Positions 1 to 11,565 of a stretch of DNA of 64,000 bases are shown piece after piece. The stretch is from Salminus brasiliensis. Lineage: Eukaryota > Chordata > Actinopteri > Characiformes > Bryconidae. Below the pieces are notes generated by a model that was not told the origin of the DNA, did not search any database, and saw nothing but the letters and a program-made list of their open reading frames with translations. The translations under genes and the position numbers were made by a program. The DNA lies in contig NC_132892.1 in the NCBI RefSeq assembly GCF_030463535.1, positions 32,699,976-32,763,975 on the forward strand, in the 5' to 3' direction. The stretch's first letter is position 1, and every line of letters starts with the position of its first letter.

Positions 1-80
1 GACCCGGATCTCTGTACATCTGCTTTGTGACGACATTCTTTGTGAAAAATCTATATGAATAAAATTGAACTGAACCGACT
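1..80 (+). repeat. 3' tail of an L2-like LINE
   Basis: The stretch reads as a LINE 3' end: a CTTTGTGACGACA motif followed by an A-rich end with AATAAAATTGAACTGAA. The same motif closes the LINE fragment near 10.08 kb, which supports the call. The element is cut by the window edge. The next 130 bases contain scattered GGAACCTT-like words seen in fold-back repeats, but I cannot define that element's ends. Confidence 0.5.
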
Positions 81-350
81 TCTTAAGGTGCTTTGAGGAA
101 CCTTCAAGGAACCTTTTTCTTCTGAAAGCCTTTTCTTAAAGGGTTCCTAAAGCATCTTAAGACATTCCTCCACAATTTCTAATTGAAGAACCTCCAAAAG
201 TTCCTTGAGGATCAGTTACGTTTACATCATGGTCCAGTTCCATGCTGAGCCACCATTAGCCCCAGTTCAATTGAATCATGCCCGAGCTCACCTCTTTAAG
301 CAGGGGTCAAGCACGGTTCCCTGATCACACTAGTCAAATGAACCTGGCTT

Positions 351-378
351 GGGGGGGGGGAGGGGGGAGGAGGGGTGG
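351..378 (+). other. G-run, possible G-quadruplex
   Basis: Ten G, then A, six G, and further short G-runs lie about 270 bases upstream of the TATA-like box of the first GIMAP gene. There are enough G-runs for a quadruplex on the + strand. Whether it forms or matters is unknown. Confidence 0.35.
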
Positions 379-474
379 TCTAGTCTAAGCATGTACAGCA
401 CCTCTGTTACCATTTACGATACATACAGGATATCCATAATCAACATAACTATAATATTTTAGCTTGTCGACACA

Positions 475-476
<2 letters not shown>

Positions 477-505
<29 letters not shown>
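477..505 (+). repeat. (TG)n microsatellite
   Basis: Uninterrupted TG dinucleotides upstream of the first GIMAP gene. Confidence 0.9.
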
Positions 506-510
<5 letters not shown>

Positions 511-620
511 ATACTTTCAGTTTAAAAGAGCTGGTTGAGTTGATCAGAAAGTCATTTCTGACATTTGAACCAATGGGCGTGTCAGAAACACCTCCACTAG
601 ACCTTAAAGATTGTCTACAC

Positions 621-627
621 TATAAAG
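621..627 (+). promoter_or_regulatory. TATA-like box of the first GIMAP gene
   Basis: TATAAAG lies 101 bases before the ATG at 728. This spacing would give a 5' UTR of roughly 75 bases. No transcript evidence is available, so the start site is inferred. Confidence 0.4.
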
Positions 628-727
628 AATAACTGCTCAGACGTCTGGAGAAGATCGCAGACTTATCTCCCGTCTAATAAACGAGGCGACAGCACTTCAA
701 CTGAGAAGAAGACGAAGGGAGAGAGAA

Positions 728-2701
728 ATGGCTGCAGTTGGTGAGTAAGGAAGGGCTGTGACAAATCAACTTCCTAAATCAGCTGATCTGGACATTTCTG
801 AGTTTGATCTTGAGGGGAAACTGTTCAATCATGAAACGATCAAGCAATCAATCTACATTTCTACTGTAATACTAAAATATTACAGTATTTGATGGTGAGC
901 TATATTGGAGAATCCGCCTGAGAATCTCAGATAAGTGATTATGTAATGTCATTTTTAACAAATTTAGCATAACAATAAACAGCAACATGTTCAAATGCCC
1001 ATCAGTAATACAGTAAACCACACGTCAGCCCTGAATCCTTCTGCAACTGGTCAGAAGGTTTACAGAGAAGAATGCAGTGGGGCTCACATAGGTGGAATGT
1101 AGGCAAGGTGGGTTCCAGGTGGGCCTGGAGGCTCTGAGTGGGTTTGTACATACGTTTTTACTGGGACCCAGTTGATCTTCCAAAATTGGGCCCCATTTGT
1201 CAGCCCACTTTCTCCATGTCTCATATGGTTCCCATCTAGGCACCAGTGTGCAGTGCACAACCCAGATAGGGCCCATGTTTAACCTCTCCTGGTCCAATCA
1301 CTGACCCTGATGGGCATCCACATATGGGGCCAACGTAGAAGTGAGTGGAAATGAGTGGAAATGATGAGCCAGTTAATTATCTAAAAAAAGCATAAAAATA
1401 AACAGCAAAAAGTTCAAATGCCCAGAAATGCTACACCTGAGTAATACAGGAAACCACACCTCCAGCCCTTAGTCCTTCTCACCGGTTCTGCAACTTGTCA
1501 GAAGGTTTAGAGAGAAGAATGCAGTCTGGCTAGACGGGACTCACAGCTTCAGAGAGTGAGATTTTTGGATTTTTAAAAATGTAGAATTAGAACAGTTGGA
1601 GAGCCATGATGGAATGGTTTCACCCATTCCAGTGTAACTAAGCTGATTTGAAGGTGGTCTTTGTTTTAACGTGCAGGTTCCGATCTGCGGATGGTGCTGC
1701 TGGGAAAGACTGGATCAGGAAAGAGTGCAGCAGGAAACACCATCCTGGGAAGACAGGAATTCAGAGTAGACGTATCATCTATGTCTGTGACCAGGATCTG
1801 TGAGAAATGTGAGGGAACAGTGGGCGGCAGGAAGATCTCGGTGGTGGACACTCCAGGCCTCCTTCACACATCACTGCCAGAAGATCAGCTGAGAGCTGAA
1901 ATAGAGCAAAGTGTGTATCTGTCTGCTCCCGGCCCTCATGTGTTCCTGCTGGTGATCAGACTGGGAGTCAGGTACACCGATGAGGAGCAGGACGCTGTGT
2001 ATTGGATTCAGAAGAACTTTGGAGAAGCAGCCTTAAAACACACTGTCGTACTCTTCACTCATGCAGACATGCTAAGGGCAGCATCAGTGGAGCAGTATGT
2101 GGAAGATGATGAGCTGCTGAAACAGCTTGTTGAAGATTGTGAGGGCAGATATCATCTCTTTGATAATGAAGACGTGGAGAACCGCTGTCAAGTCTTGGAG
2201 CTTCTGGAGAAGGCGGATGCTTTATCCAGCACATATTACACCAGTGAGATGTACCAGGCAATTCAGAAGAAGCTGGAAGAAGAAGAAGAAAAGAGGAAGC
2301 TTAAAGAGGAGGAGGAGGAGGAGGAAAGTCTAAAGAGGTGGGAGGAGCTGAGAGAGGCAGTCATTAGATTAAAGTATAAGGTAAAGAGAGAGCTGAGGAA
2401 GATCAGGTATAAAAGGATAATAAGGGACATAATGAGAAATGAAGAGAGAGAAGAGAAGCTCACAGCAGGTCTTTTTGGAACTCTTATAAATGCAACAAAA
2501 ATAGCCTTCAGAGAAGCCGAATTTGCCAAAACATTTGGAGTTGGGTTTGTTGTGGGATGTGTTTTAGGACTAGTGGAAGTTACGACTGGAATTCGGTTAT
2601 TATCCGCAATTACACCTACTGTTGCATTTGTTCTAGGAGCAGGAATAGGCTTCGCTAGTGTTCCGATCAGGCTTTACAAAAGGAGACTTAGAGGGCATTA
2701 A
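728..2701 (+). CDS. GIMAP family GTPase, coiled coil and hydrophobic C-terminus
   Basis: Two-exon gene: exon 1 is 728-740 (start ATG, ends in phase 1 at a GTGAGT donor) and exon 2 is 1677-2701. The join gives 345 residues starting MAAVGSDLRM. The AIG1 GTPase domain shows the P-loop GKTGSGKS (residues 14-21), G3 DTPG (62-65), the family box [10 protein letters not shown] (about 88-97), G4 THAD (132-135) and FDN (166-168). A Glu/Lys-rich coiled coil follows (about 200-260). Two hydrophobic stretches (about 289-304 and 313-335) end in a basic tail, which suggests membrane association. Family members are nucleotide-dependent scaffolds on intracellular membranes of lymphocytes. The GTPase identity is secure. 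The closest mammalian member cannot be assigned. The single intron carries the direct repeat at 955-1530. Confidence 0.9.
955..1530. repeat. Intronic direct repeat pair
   Basis: About 130 bases near 955-1080 recur, diverged, at 1383-1530. Shared words include AAATGCCCA, AATACAG.AAACCACAC and GTCAGAAGGTTTA. Between them is GGCCC/TGGG-rich sequence that resembles a dispersed fish repeat. The open frame on the - strand across 1025-1297 lies in this repeat and is not a gene. Confidence 0.6.
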
Positions 2702-2929
2702 GTCTGAGTTATTAATACCAGTACTAAATTCATACATCCAGCAGGTGGAGAGTTGTTATTTAGAGGGCTCTTATCTCACATATAAATATAATGAACAGTG
2801 TGTAAAGCTTGTAATTCAATCATAATGACAGGGATTCTCAAAGAGATCTGCCCCAGGACACTTCCCATTCCGGCCACCAGAGGACAGCATCACCAGAATT
2901 TTAGTTAATGCTCCACTTCCTGTCCCTCT

Positions 2930-3892
2930 CATCTGAATCCCACCCCCCCAGGCACATCCCATCCCCCGGACATAGCCTATCCCCCCAAACACATTCTATC
3001 CCCCTGGACACATCTTATCCCCCCGGACACATTCTATCCCTCCCAGACACATCCTATCCCCTCCAAACACATCCCATCCCCCTGGACACATCCCATCCCC
3101 CTGGACACATCCTATCCCCCCGGACACATTCTAGCCCCCGGAACACATCCTATCCCCCGCAAACATCCTATCTTCCTGGACACATCTTATCCCCCTGGAC
3201 ACATCCTATTCCCACGGACACATCCTATCCGCCTGGACACATCCTATCCGCCTGGACACATCCTATCCGCCTGGACACATCCTATCCCCCCGGACACATC
3301 CTATCCCCCTGGACACATCCTATCCCCTGGACACATCCTATCTCCCAGGACACATTCTATCCCCTGGACACATCCTATCTCCCTGGACACATCCCATCCC
3401 CCTGGACACAGTCTATCCCCCCAGACATATTCTATCCCCCTGGACACATCCTATCCCCCTGGACACAGCCTACCCCCCTGGACACATTCCATCCCCCCAT
3501 GCACCTCCTATCCCCCCGGACACATCCTATCCCCCTGGACACATCTTATCCCCCCAGACACATCCTATCCCCCTGGACACATCCTTTCCCCCCGGACACA
3601 TCCCATCCCCCCATGCACCTCCTATCCCCCTGGACACATCTTATCCCCCCGGACACATCCCATCCCCCATGCACCTCCCTATCCCCCCAGACACATCCTA
3701 CCCCCCTGGACACATCCTATCCCCCCAGACACATCCTATCCCCCAGACACATCCCATCCCCCCAGACACATCCCATGCCCCTGGACACATCCCATCCCCC
3801 CGGGCACATCCCATCCCCCCGGGCACATCCTATCCCCCCGGACACATCCCATCCCCCCGGACACATCCCATCCCTCCCAGGCACATCCCTAA
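2930..3892 (+). repeat. 19-bp minisatellite
   Basis: Tandem copies of a 19-base unit close to CACATCCTATCCCCCTGGA, with single-base variants and short units, run for about 950 bases. Its last ~310 bases are repeated at 5748-6062. The Pro/Ser/His-rich open frames across it follow from the repeat and the lack of stops, not from coding. Confidence 0.95.
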
Positions 3893-6800
3893 TTTTAATT
3901 TTTATTATTTTTCATAATTTCTTTTTTTACATTTTTAAATATTTACTTTATACTTTACACTTATGTCTGTGTAGTTTTTTCATACCTAATATTTACAAAC
4001 ATAATATTGGCAAACAAATCATGCAAAATATTTCTTTTAAATATATTGACATTTTATAAAGCAAACTTTTCTTTCAAAACAATTTTATTTCATGAAATCT
4101 TGAATTTTGAATACCATATACTATGTCCAAAATATTTAACCCCTTATGATTACATTTGGGCTATACGATTGACCTCCCACATATGGAAACTGTACAATTC
4201 TTGTACAACAAGACTCTTTCCACACTGTACTTTTGATTGTAATAAAATGTATCATGATTGCAACTGAAATTTCTGCTGTTATATGTCTGTTTATCTACTC
4301 ACTGTCTCATTGTTACCTCTCTCAGTTAGTCTGTCTAGTCAGTGTCTTCTTGTTACCTCTCTCAGTTTGTCTGTTTATCTAGTCACTTTCTCATTGTTAC
4401 CTTGCTCAGTTTGTGTCTGTTTATCTAGTCAGTGTCTCATTGTTACCTCGCTCAGTTTATGTGTGTCTAGTCAGTGTCTCATTGTTACCTCGCTCAGTTT
4501 ATGTGTGTCTAGTCAGTGTCTCATTGTTACCTCTCTCAGTTTATGTCTGTTTAGCTAGTCAGTGTCTTCTTGTTACCTCTCTCAGTTTATGTCTGTTTAG
4601 CTAGTCAGTGTCTCATTGTTACCTCGCTCAGTTTATGTCTGTTTAGCTAGTCAGTGTCTTCTTGTTACCTCTCTCAGTTTATGTCTGTTTAGCTAGTCAG
4701 TGTCTCATTGTTACCTCGCTCAGTTTATGTCTGTTTAGCTAGTCAGTGTCTCATTGTTACCTCGCTCAGTTTATGTCTGTTTATCTAGTCAGTGTCTCAT
4801 TGTTACCTTGCTCAGTTTATGTCTGTTTAGCTAGTCAGTGTCTCATTGTTACCTTGCTCAGTTTATGTCTGTTTAGCTAGTCAGTGTCTGAGTTACCTCG
4901 CTCAGTTTATGTCTGTTTATCTAGTCTGTGTTATTGTTACCTCTCTCAGTTTATGTCTGTTTATCTAGTCAGTGTCTCATTGTTACCTCGCTCAGTTTAT
5001 GTCTGTTTATCTAGTCAGTGTCTCATTGTTACCTCGCTCAGTTTATGTCTGTTTAGCTAGTCAGTGTCTCATTGTTACCTTGCTCAGTTTATGTCTGTTT
5101 AGCTAGTCAGTGTCTGAGTTACCTCGCTCAGTTTATGTCTGTTTATCTAGTCTGTGTTATTGTTACCTCTCTCAGTTTATGTCTGTTTAGCTAGTCAGTG
5201 TCTCATTGTTACCTTGCTCAGTTTATGTCTGTTTAGCTAGTCAGTGTCTGAGTTACCTCGCTCAGTTTATGTCTGTTTATCTAGTCTGTGTTATTGTTAC
5301 CTCTCTCAGTTTATGTCTGTTTATCTAGTCAGTGTCTCATTGTTACCTCGCTCAGTTTATGTCTGTTTATCTAGTCAGTGTCTCATTGTTACCTCGCTCA
5401 GTTTGTGTGTAGTCAGTGTCTCATTGTTACCTCGCTCAGTTTATGTGTGTCTAGTCAGTGTCTCATTGCTACCTCGCTCAGTTTATGTCTGTTTAGCTAG
5501 TCAGTGTCTTCTTGTTACCTCTCTCAGTTTATGTCTGTTTAGCTAGTCAGTGTCTTCTTGTTACCTCTCTCAGTTTATGTCTGTTTATCTAGTCAGTGTC
5601 TCATTGTTACCTCGCTCAGTTTATGTCTGTTTATCTAGTCAGTGTCTCATTGTTACCTCGCTCAGTTTATGTCTGTTTAGCTAGTCAGTGTCTCATTTTT
5701 ACCTCGCTCAGTTTATGTCTGTTTAGCTAGTCAGTGTCTCATTGTTACACATCCTTTCCCCCCGGACACATCCCATCCCCCCATGCACCTCCTATCCCCC
5801 TGGACACATCTTATCCCCCCGGACACATCCCATCCCCCATGCACCTCCCTATCCCCCCAGACACATCCTACCCCCCTGGACACATCCTATCCCCCCAGAC
5901 ACATCCTATCCCCCAGACACATCCCATCCCCCCAGACACATCCCATGCCCCTGGACACATCCCATCCCCCCGGGCACATCCCATCCCCCCGGGCACATCC
6001 TATCCCCCCGGACACATCCCATCCCCCCGGACACATCCCATCCCTCCCAGGCACATCCCTAATTTTAATTTTTATTATTTTTCATAATTTCTTTTTTTAC
6101 ATTTTTAAATATTTACTTTATACTTTACACTTATGTCTGTGTAGTTTTTTCATACCTAATATTTACAAACATAATATTGGCAAACAAATCATGCAAAATA
6201 TTTCTTTTAAATATATTGACATTTTATAAAGCAAACTTTTCTTTCAAAACAATTTTATTTCATGAAATCTTGAATTTTGAATACCATATACTATGTCCAA
6301 AATATTTAACCCCTTATGATTACATTTGGGCTATACGATTGACCTCCCACATATGGAAACTGTACAATTCTTGTACAACAAGACTCTTTCCACACTGTAC
6401 TTTTGATTGTAATAAAATGTATCATGATTGCAACTGAAATTTCTGCTGTTATATGTCTGTTTATCTACTCACTGTCTCATTGTTACCTCTCTCAGTTAGT
6501 CTGTCTAGTCAGTGTCTTCTTGTTACCTCTCTCAGTTTGTCTGTTTATCTAGTCACTTTCTCATTGTTACCTTGCTCAGTTTGTGTCTGTTTATCTAGTC
6601 AGTGTCTCATTGTTACCTCGCTCAGTTTATGTGTGTCTAGTCAGTGTCTCATTGTTACCTCGCTCAGTTTATGTGTGTCTAGTCAGTGCCTCATTGTTAC
6701 CTCGCTCAGTTTATGTGTGTCTAGTCAGTGTCTCATTGCTACCTCTCTCAGTTTATGTCTGTTTAGCTAGTCAGTGTCTTCTTGTTACCTCTCTCAGTTT

Positions 6801-7733
6801 ATGTCTGTTTAGCTAGTCAGTGTCTCATTGTTACCTCGCTCAGTTTATGTGTGTCTAGTCAGTGTCTCATTGTTACCTCTCTCAGTTTATGTCTGTTTAG
6901 CTAGTCAGTGTCTTCTTGTTACCTCTCTCAGTTTATGTCTGTTTAGCTAGTCAGTGTCTCATTGTTACCTCGCTCAGTTTATGTCTGTTTAGCTAGTCAG
7001 TGTCTTCTTGTTACCTCTCTCAGTTTATGTCTGTTTAGCTAGTCAGTGTCTCATTGTTACCTCGCTCAGTTTATGTCTGTTTAGCTAGTCAGTGTCTCAT
7101 TGTTACCTCGCTCAGTTTATGTCTGTTTATCTAGTCAGTGTCTCATTGTTACCTTGCTCAGTTTATGTCTGTTTAGCTAGTCAGTGTCTCATTGTTACCT
7201 TGCTCAGTTTATGTCTGTTTAGCTAGTCAGTGTCTGAGTTACCTCGCTCAGTTTATGTCTGTTTATCTAGTCTGTGTTATTGTTACCTCTCTCAGTTTAT
7301 GTCTGTTTATCTAGTCAGTGTCTCATTGTTACCTCGCTCAGTTTATGTCTGTTTATCTAGTCAGTGTCTCATTGTTACCTCGCTCAGTTTGTGTGTAGTC
7401 AGTGTCTCATTGTTACCTCGCTCAGTTTATGTGTGTCTAGTCAGTGTCTCATTGCTACCTCGCTCAGTTTATGTCTGTTTAGCTAGTCAGTGTCTTCTTG
7501 TTACCTCTCTCAGTTTATGTCTGTTTAGCTAGTCAGTGTCTTCTTGTTACCTCTCTCAGTTTATGTCTGTTTATCTAGTCAGTGTCTCATTGTTACCTCG
7601 CTCAGTTTATGTCTGTTTATCTAGTCAGTGTCTCATTGTTACCTCGCTCAGTTTATGTCTGTTTAGCTAGTCAGTGTCTCATTTTTACCTCGCTCAGTTT
7701 ATGTCTGTTTAGCTAGTCAGTGTCTCATTGTTA
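3578..7733 (+). repeat. 2.17-kb higher-order tandem duplication
   Basis: Copy 1 is about 3578-5747 and copy 2 about 5748-7733. Each holds the end of the 19-bp array, about 390 bases of AT-rich unique sequence (3893-4280 and 6063-6450) and a block of the 46-bp array. The offset is 2170 bases up to about 6.45 kb and 1986 bases by 7.23 kb. The difference, 184 bases, equals four 46-bp units. Confidence 0.85.
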
Positions 7734-9420
7734 CCTCGCTCAGTTTATGTCTGTTTATCTAGTCAGTGTCTCATTGTTACCTCGCTCAGTTTATGTCTGT
7801 TTATCTAGTCAGTGTCTCATTGTTACCTCGCTCAGTTTATGTGTGTCTAGTCAGTGTCTCATTGTTACCTCGCTCAGTTTATGTGTGTCTAGTCAGTGTC
7901 TCATTGTTACCTCGCTCAGTTTATGTGTGTCTAGTCAGTGTCTCATTGTTACCTCGCTCAGTTTATGTGTGTCTAGTCAGTGTCTCATTGTTACCTCGCT
8001 CAGTTTATGTGTGTCTAGTCAGTGTCTCATTGTTACCTCTCTCGGTTTATGTCTGTTTAGCTAGTCAGTGTCTCATTGCTACCTCTCTCGGTTTATGTCT
8101 GTTTAGCTAGTCAGTGTCTTCTTGTTACCTCGCTCGGTTTATGTCTGTTTATCTAGTCAGTGTCTCATTGTTACCTCGCTCAGTTTATGTCTGTTTATCT
8201 AGTCAGTGTCTCATTGTTACCTCGCTCAGTTTATGTCTGTTTAGCTAGTCAGTGTCTTCTTGTTACCTCTCTCAGGTTATGTCTGTTTATCTAGTCAGTG
8301 TCTCATTGTTACCTCGCTCAGTTTATGTCTGTTTATCTAGTCAGTGTCTCATTGTTACCTCACTCAGTTTCTGCCTATGTTTATGTAGTCAGTGTCTGAG
8401 TTACCTCGCTTGGTTTATGTTCTTGAGTTCTTCCTAGTTAGTCCAGTTGTCACTTTGTTTGTCTGTTTAGCTAGTCAGTGTCTCATTGTTACCTCGCTCA
8501 GTTTATGTCTGTTTAGCTAGTCAGTGTCTCATTGTTACCTCGCTCAGTTTATGTCTGTTTAGCTAGTCAGTGTCTCATTGTTACCTCGCTCAGTTTATGT
8601 CTGTTTAGCTAGTCAGTGTCTCATTGTTACCTCGCTCAGTTTATGTCTGTTTAGCTAGTCAGTGTCTCATTGTTACCTCGCTCAGTTTATATCTGTTTAT
8701 CTAGTCAGTGTCTGAGTTACCTCGCTCAGTTTATGTCTGTTTATCTAGTCAGTGTCTCATTGTTACCTCGCTCAGTTTATGTGTGTCTAGTCAGTGTCTC
8801 ATTGTTACCTCGCTCAGTTTATGTGTGTCTAGTCAGTGTCTCATTGTTACCTCGCTCAGTTTATGTTTGTCTAGTCAGTGTCTCATTGTTACCTCGCTCA
8901 GTTTATGTGTGTCTAGTCAGTGTCTCATTGCTACCTCTCTCAGTTTATGTCTGTTTAGCTAGTCAGTGTCTTCTTGTTACCTCGCTCAGTTTATGTCTGT
9001 TTAGCTAGTCAGTGTCTTCTTGTTACCTCGCTCAGTTTATGTGTGTTTATCTAGTCAGTGTCTCATTGTTACCTCGCTCAGTTTATGTCTGTTTATCTAG
9101 TCAGTGTCTGAGTTACCTCGCTCAGTTTATGTGTGTTTATCTAGTCAGTGTCTCATTGTTACGTTGCTCAGTTTATGTCTGTTTAGCTAGTCAGTGTCTC
9201 ATTGTTACCTCGCTCAGTTTATGTGTGTCTAGTCAGTGTCTCATTGTTACCTCGCTCAGTTTATGTCTGTTTATCTAGTCAGTGTCTGAGTTACCTCGCT
9301 CAGTTTATGTGTGTCTAGTCAGTGTCTCATTGTTACCTCGCTCAGTTTATGTGTGTCTAGTCAGTGTCTCCTTGTTACGTCACTCAGTTTCTGCCTATGT
9401 TTATCTAGTCAGTGTCTGAG
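4283..9420 (+). repeat. 46-bp minisatellite array
   Basis: Tandem units contain TTACCTCGCTCAG, then TTATGTCTGTTTAGCTAGTC, then AGTGTCTCATTG. The main unit is 46 bases. Common variants are a 42-base unit with TGTGTCTAGTC and shorter units with GTCTGAGTTACC. The array is interrupted at 5748-6450 by the duplicated 19-bp and AT-rich segment. A decayed edge at 8360-8460 recurs at 9380-9480, so the array has at least one further internal duplication. There are no spacers, so it is not CRISPR-like. Confidence 0.95.
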
Positions 9421-9680
9421 TTATCTCGCTTGGTTTATGTTCTTGAGTTTTTCCTAGTTAGACCAGTTGTCACTTTGTTTGTTTATGCCCTTAGGTTTTT
9501 CTTGTCTTAGTCTGTCTTGATAGGTTTATGCTCTTGGATTTGTCTGCTTAGTGTGTAGAAGTCCCCTTGTTCTTGTTTCTTTGTATACTGTCTTGCCTTA
9601 ATTTCACGCATCTGTAAATAAAACTACCTGCGAGTATGTCCGCTTCTGCCTCAGCAAACCTCATGATAGAAGGGTTGAGC
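9420..9680 (+). repeat. Probable end of a dispersed repeat next to the array
   Basis: T-rich sequence with AATAAAACTACCTGCGAG. A related CACCTGCGAG end occurs near 22.25 kb. This suggests the 46-bp array grew within a copy of a dispersed fish repeat. I cannot classify the family. Confidence 0.35.
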
Positions 9681-9682
9681 AT

Positions 9683-10140
9683 AGAGTGGCAGTTCCAGCC
9701 CTTATAGACAACACAGTTCTACTAGAAAGATTAGAGAAAATAGTTGGAATCACAGGAACAGCCCTCTCATGGTTCAAACCATATCTAACTGAACACTATC
9801 AGTTCTTAAAGATAAAATATTTATCTTATAATGACACAAAAGTAAGATTAGAGTTCTGCAAGGCTATATTCTAGGGCCTCTATTATTTACATTATACATG
9901 TTACCACTTGGCTCAGTTATAAGAAGACATGACGTTAATTTCCATTGTTATGCAGATGACATACAGCTCTATACATCAGCCAAACCTGACGATAGATTTA
10001 GATTAAACAAGACTTTGTAAAGGATATAAAACTCTGGATGTCACATAACTTCTGTTTTTTACTAATTACTGTTTGTGTAAAGCCACTTTGTGACGACAAC
10101 AACAGTTATAATAAACACAATACAACTGAATTTGACTTGA
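9683..10140 (+). mobile_element. L2-like LINE fragment, reverse transcriptase remnant
   Basis: The translation contains LLERLEKIVGITGTALSWFK, typical of L2/CR1-type reverse transcriptase before the palm. After a frame change near 9873, [15 protein letters not shown] and CYADDIQLY follow, which include the catalytic YADD. The finger-palm segment is broken by a frameshift and a later truncation. The end at 10,075-10,140 carries the CTTTGTGACGACA tail. The element cannot be autonomous. Confidence 0.8.
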
Positions 10141-10377
10141 GAAAACTAAAAGTCTTTTGATTAAATTTGATATGCCTAACATATAACATATAACATTTAA
10201 CAACACAGGACAAAATTGATTTATGTAATTTATGTAAAAATTATTTATGTAATGTGAGTCTAGACAAAGCATTAAAGTTATTTTGAGAAGTGACTGCCTG
10301 TTTCTAAGGCAAAAAAGAAAAGAATCAACTTAAGAAATTAATTTATTCCTTTATTCTACAGCTTCAAATACAAACAA

Positions 10378-10749
10378 ATGAACTTAGCTACATTCCTTAC
10401 TGAAGAGTTGGCAACACTGTTCATTCCAGCTTATTTGATGTTCAGATATGAGATCAGGACACTCATGGAAACTGGAATAATCACATCCAGAGTAGGGCAC
10501 ACCATGGAGCACCAGCACCTACATGCAGTGCATCAGCTCACCAGACAACTTTATGTCGATGCCAGCTCTCACCAAAAGTGGCCTTACAACTACCAGGAAC
10601 AGTTACCCTTGCTAGAACTCTTGACAGGCTTGTACAACCCGTGCTGCAGGAAGGAGCACCCAAGGCACATCCTTGCCTTTTTGCCAAGGCACATCAGCTC
10701 TATGTTCACAGATGGACAAATTAAGCATACTATGCATTACTATGAGTAA
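10378..10749 (+). other. 123-codon open frame, transposon-derived in part
   Basis: The frame has no domain I recognise. Its last ~75 bases (about 10,665-10,735) closely match part of the Tc1-like elements elsewhere in this window (compare 49,490-49,540: AAGGCACATC, CTCTAT, TTCACAGATGG, AAATTAAGCATA). I therefore read it as non-coding transposon debris. The origin of the first 290 bases is unknown. Confidence 0.4.
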
Positions 10750-10871
10750 GTGCATACTGGACAATAAGCTGTATGGATGTAATATGATCTAAATATTATC
10801 TATCATTACTAGTAGTTTATCAAAATATCAATTTAATACTGAGTGGCATTGTTTTCATTGTTATTTTTGCA

Positions 10872-11342
10872 TTCAGGGCACTTCCTACTTCCCTCGCTGC
10901 ACTAACCAGGGCACTTCCTACTTCCCTCACGGCACTAACCAGGGCACTTCCTACTTTCCTCGCTGCACTAACCAGGGCACTTCCTACTTCCCTCACTGCA
11001 CTAACCAGGGCACTTCCCTCACTGCACTAACCAGGGCACTGCACTCACTGCACTAACCAGGGCACTTCCTACACTTCCCTCACTGCACTAACCAGGGCAC
11101 TTCCTACACTTCCCTCACTGCACTAACCAGGGCACTTCCTACAACTTCCTTACTGCACTAACCAGAGCACTCCCTACTTACTTCACTGCACTAACCAGGA
11201 CACTTCCTACAACTTCCTTACTGCACTAACCAGGGCACTTCCTTACTCCCTCACTGCACTAACCAGGGCACTTCCTTACTCCTTCACTGCACTAACCAGG
11301 GCACTTCCTTACTCCTTCACTGCACTAACCAGGGCACTTCTA
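10872..11342 (+). repeat. 33-bp minisatellite
   Basis: Tandem units read about CAGGGCACTTCCTACTTCCC then TCACTGCACTAAC, with short and long variants, for about 470 bases. The array sits just downstream of the 3' end of the - strand GIMAP gene. Confidence 0.95.
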
Positions 11343-11565
11343 ATGGTGGGGCATGATTTTTTGTACACTATTTAGTATGCACAGACAAATTTTAGTTCTA
11401 TATTTTTGATAATCTGTTTATTAATTGAGCTTCAGTAGAGCAAACTTTTGTCAATATTTATAAAATTTTAAAATAAAATATAATGTATAATTTTTTTCAT
11501 GTTTTAAATATAACTATTATCAGCCAGTTAGCTATTAACAGCCTCTTATTGTGCCATTTCTACTT

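Noticed and set aside
2930-3892. G-quadruplex array on the minus strand
   Set aside because: G-runs are spaced by about 14 bases, too far for stable quadruplexes by the usual loop limits.
2908-4059. Long Pro/Ser/His-rich open frame like a repeat protein
   Set aside because: It is the 19-bp minisatellite read in frame. There are open frames in several frames, it runs into AT-rich DNA without a domain, and there are no splice sites.
4283-9278. Several open frames of 60-114 codons with VSLLPRSVYVCL repeats
   Set aside because: All come from the 46-bp array and recur in more than one frame. There is no start context or conserved feature.
4283-9420. CRISPR-like appearance of regular repeats
   Set aside because: Units are joined head to tail with no unique spacers, and the context is a vertebrate genome.
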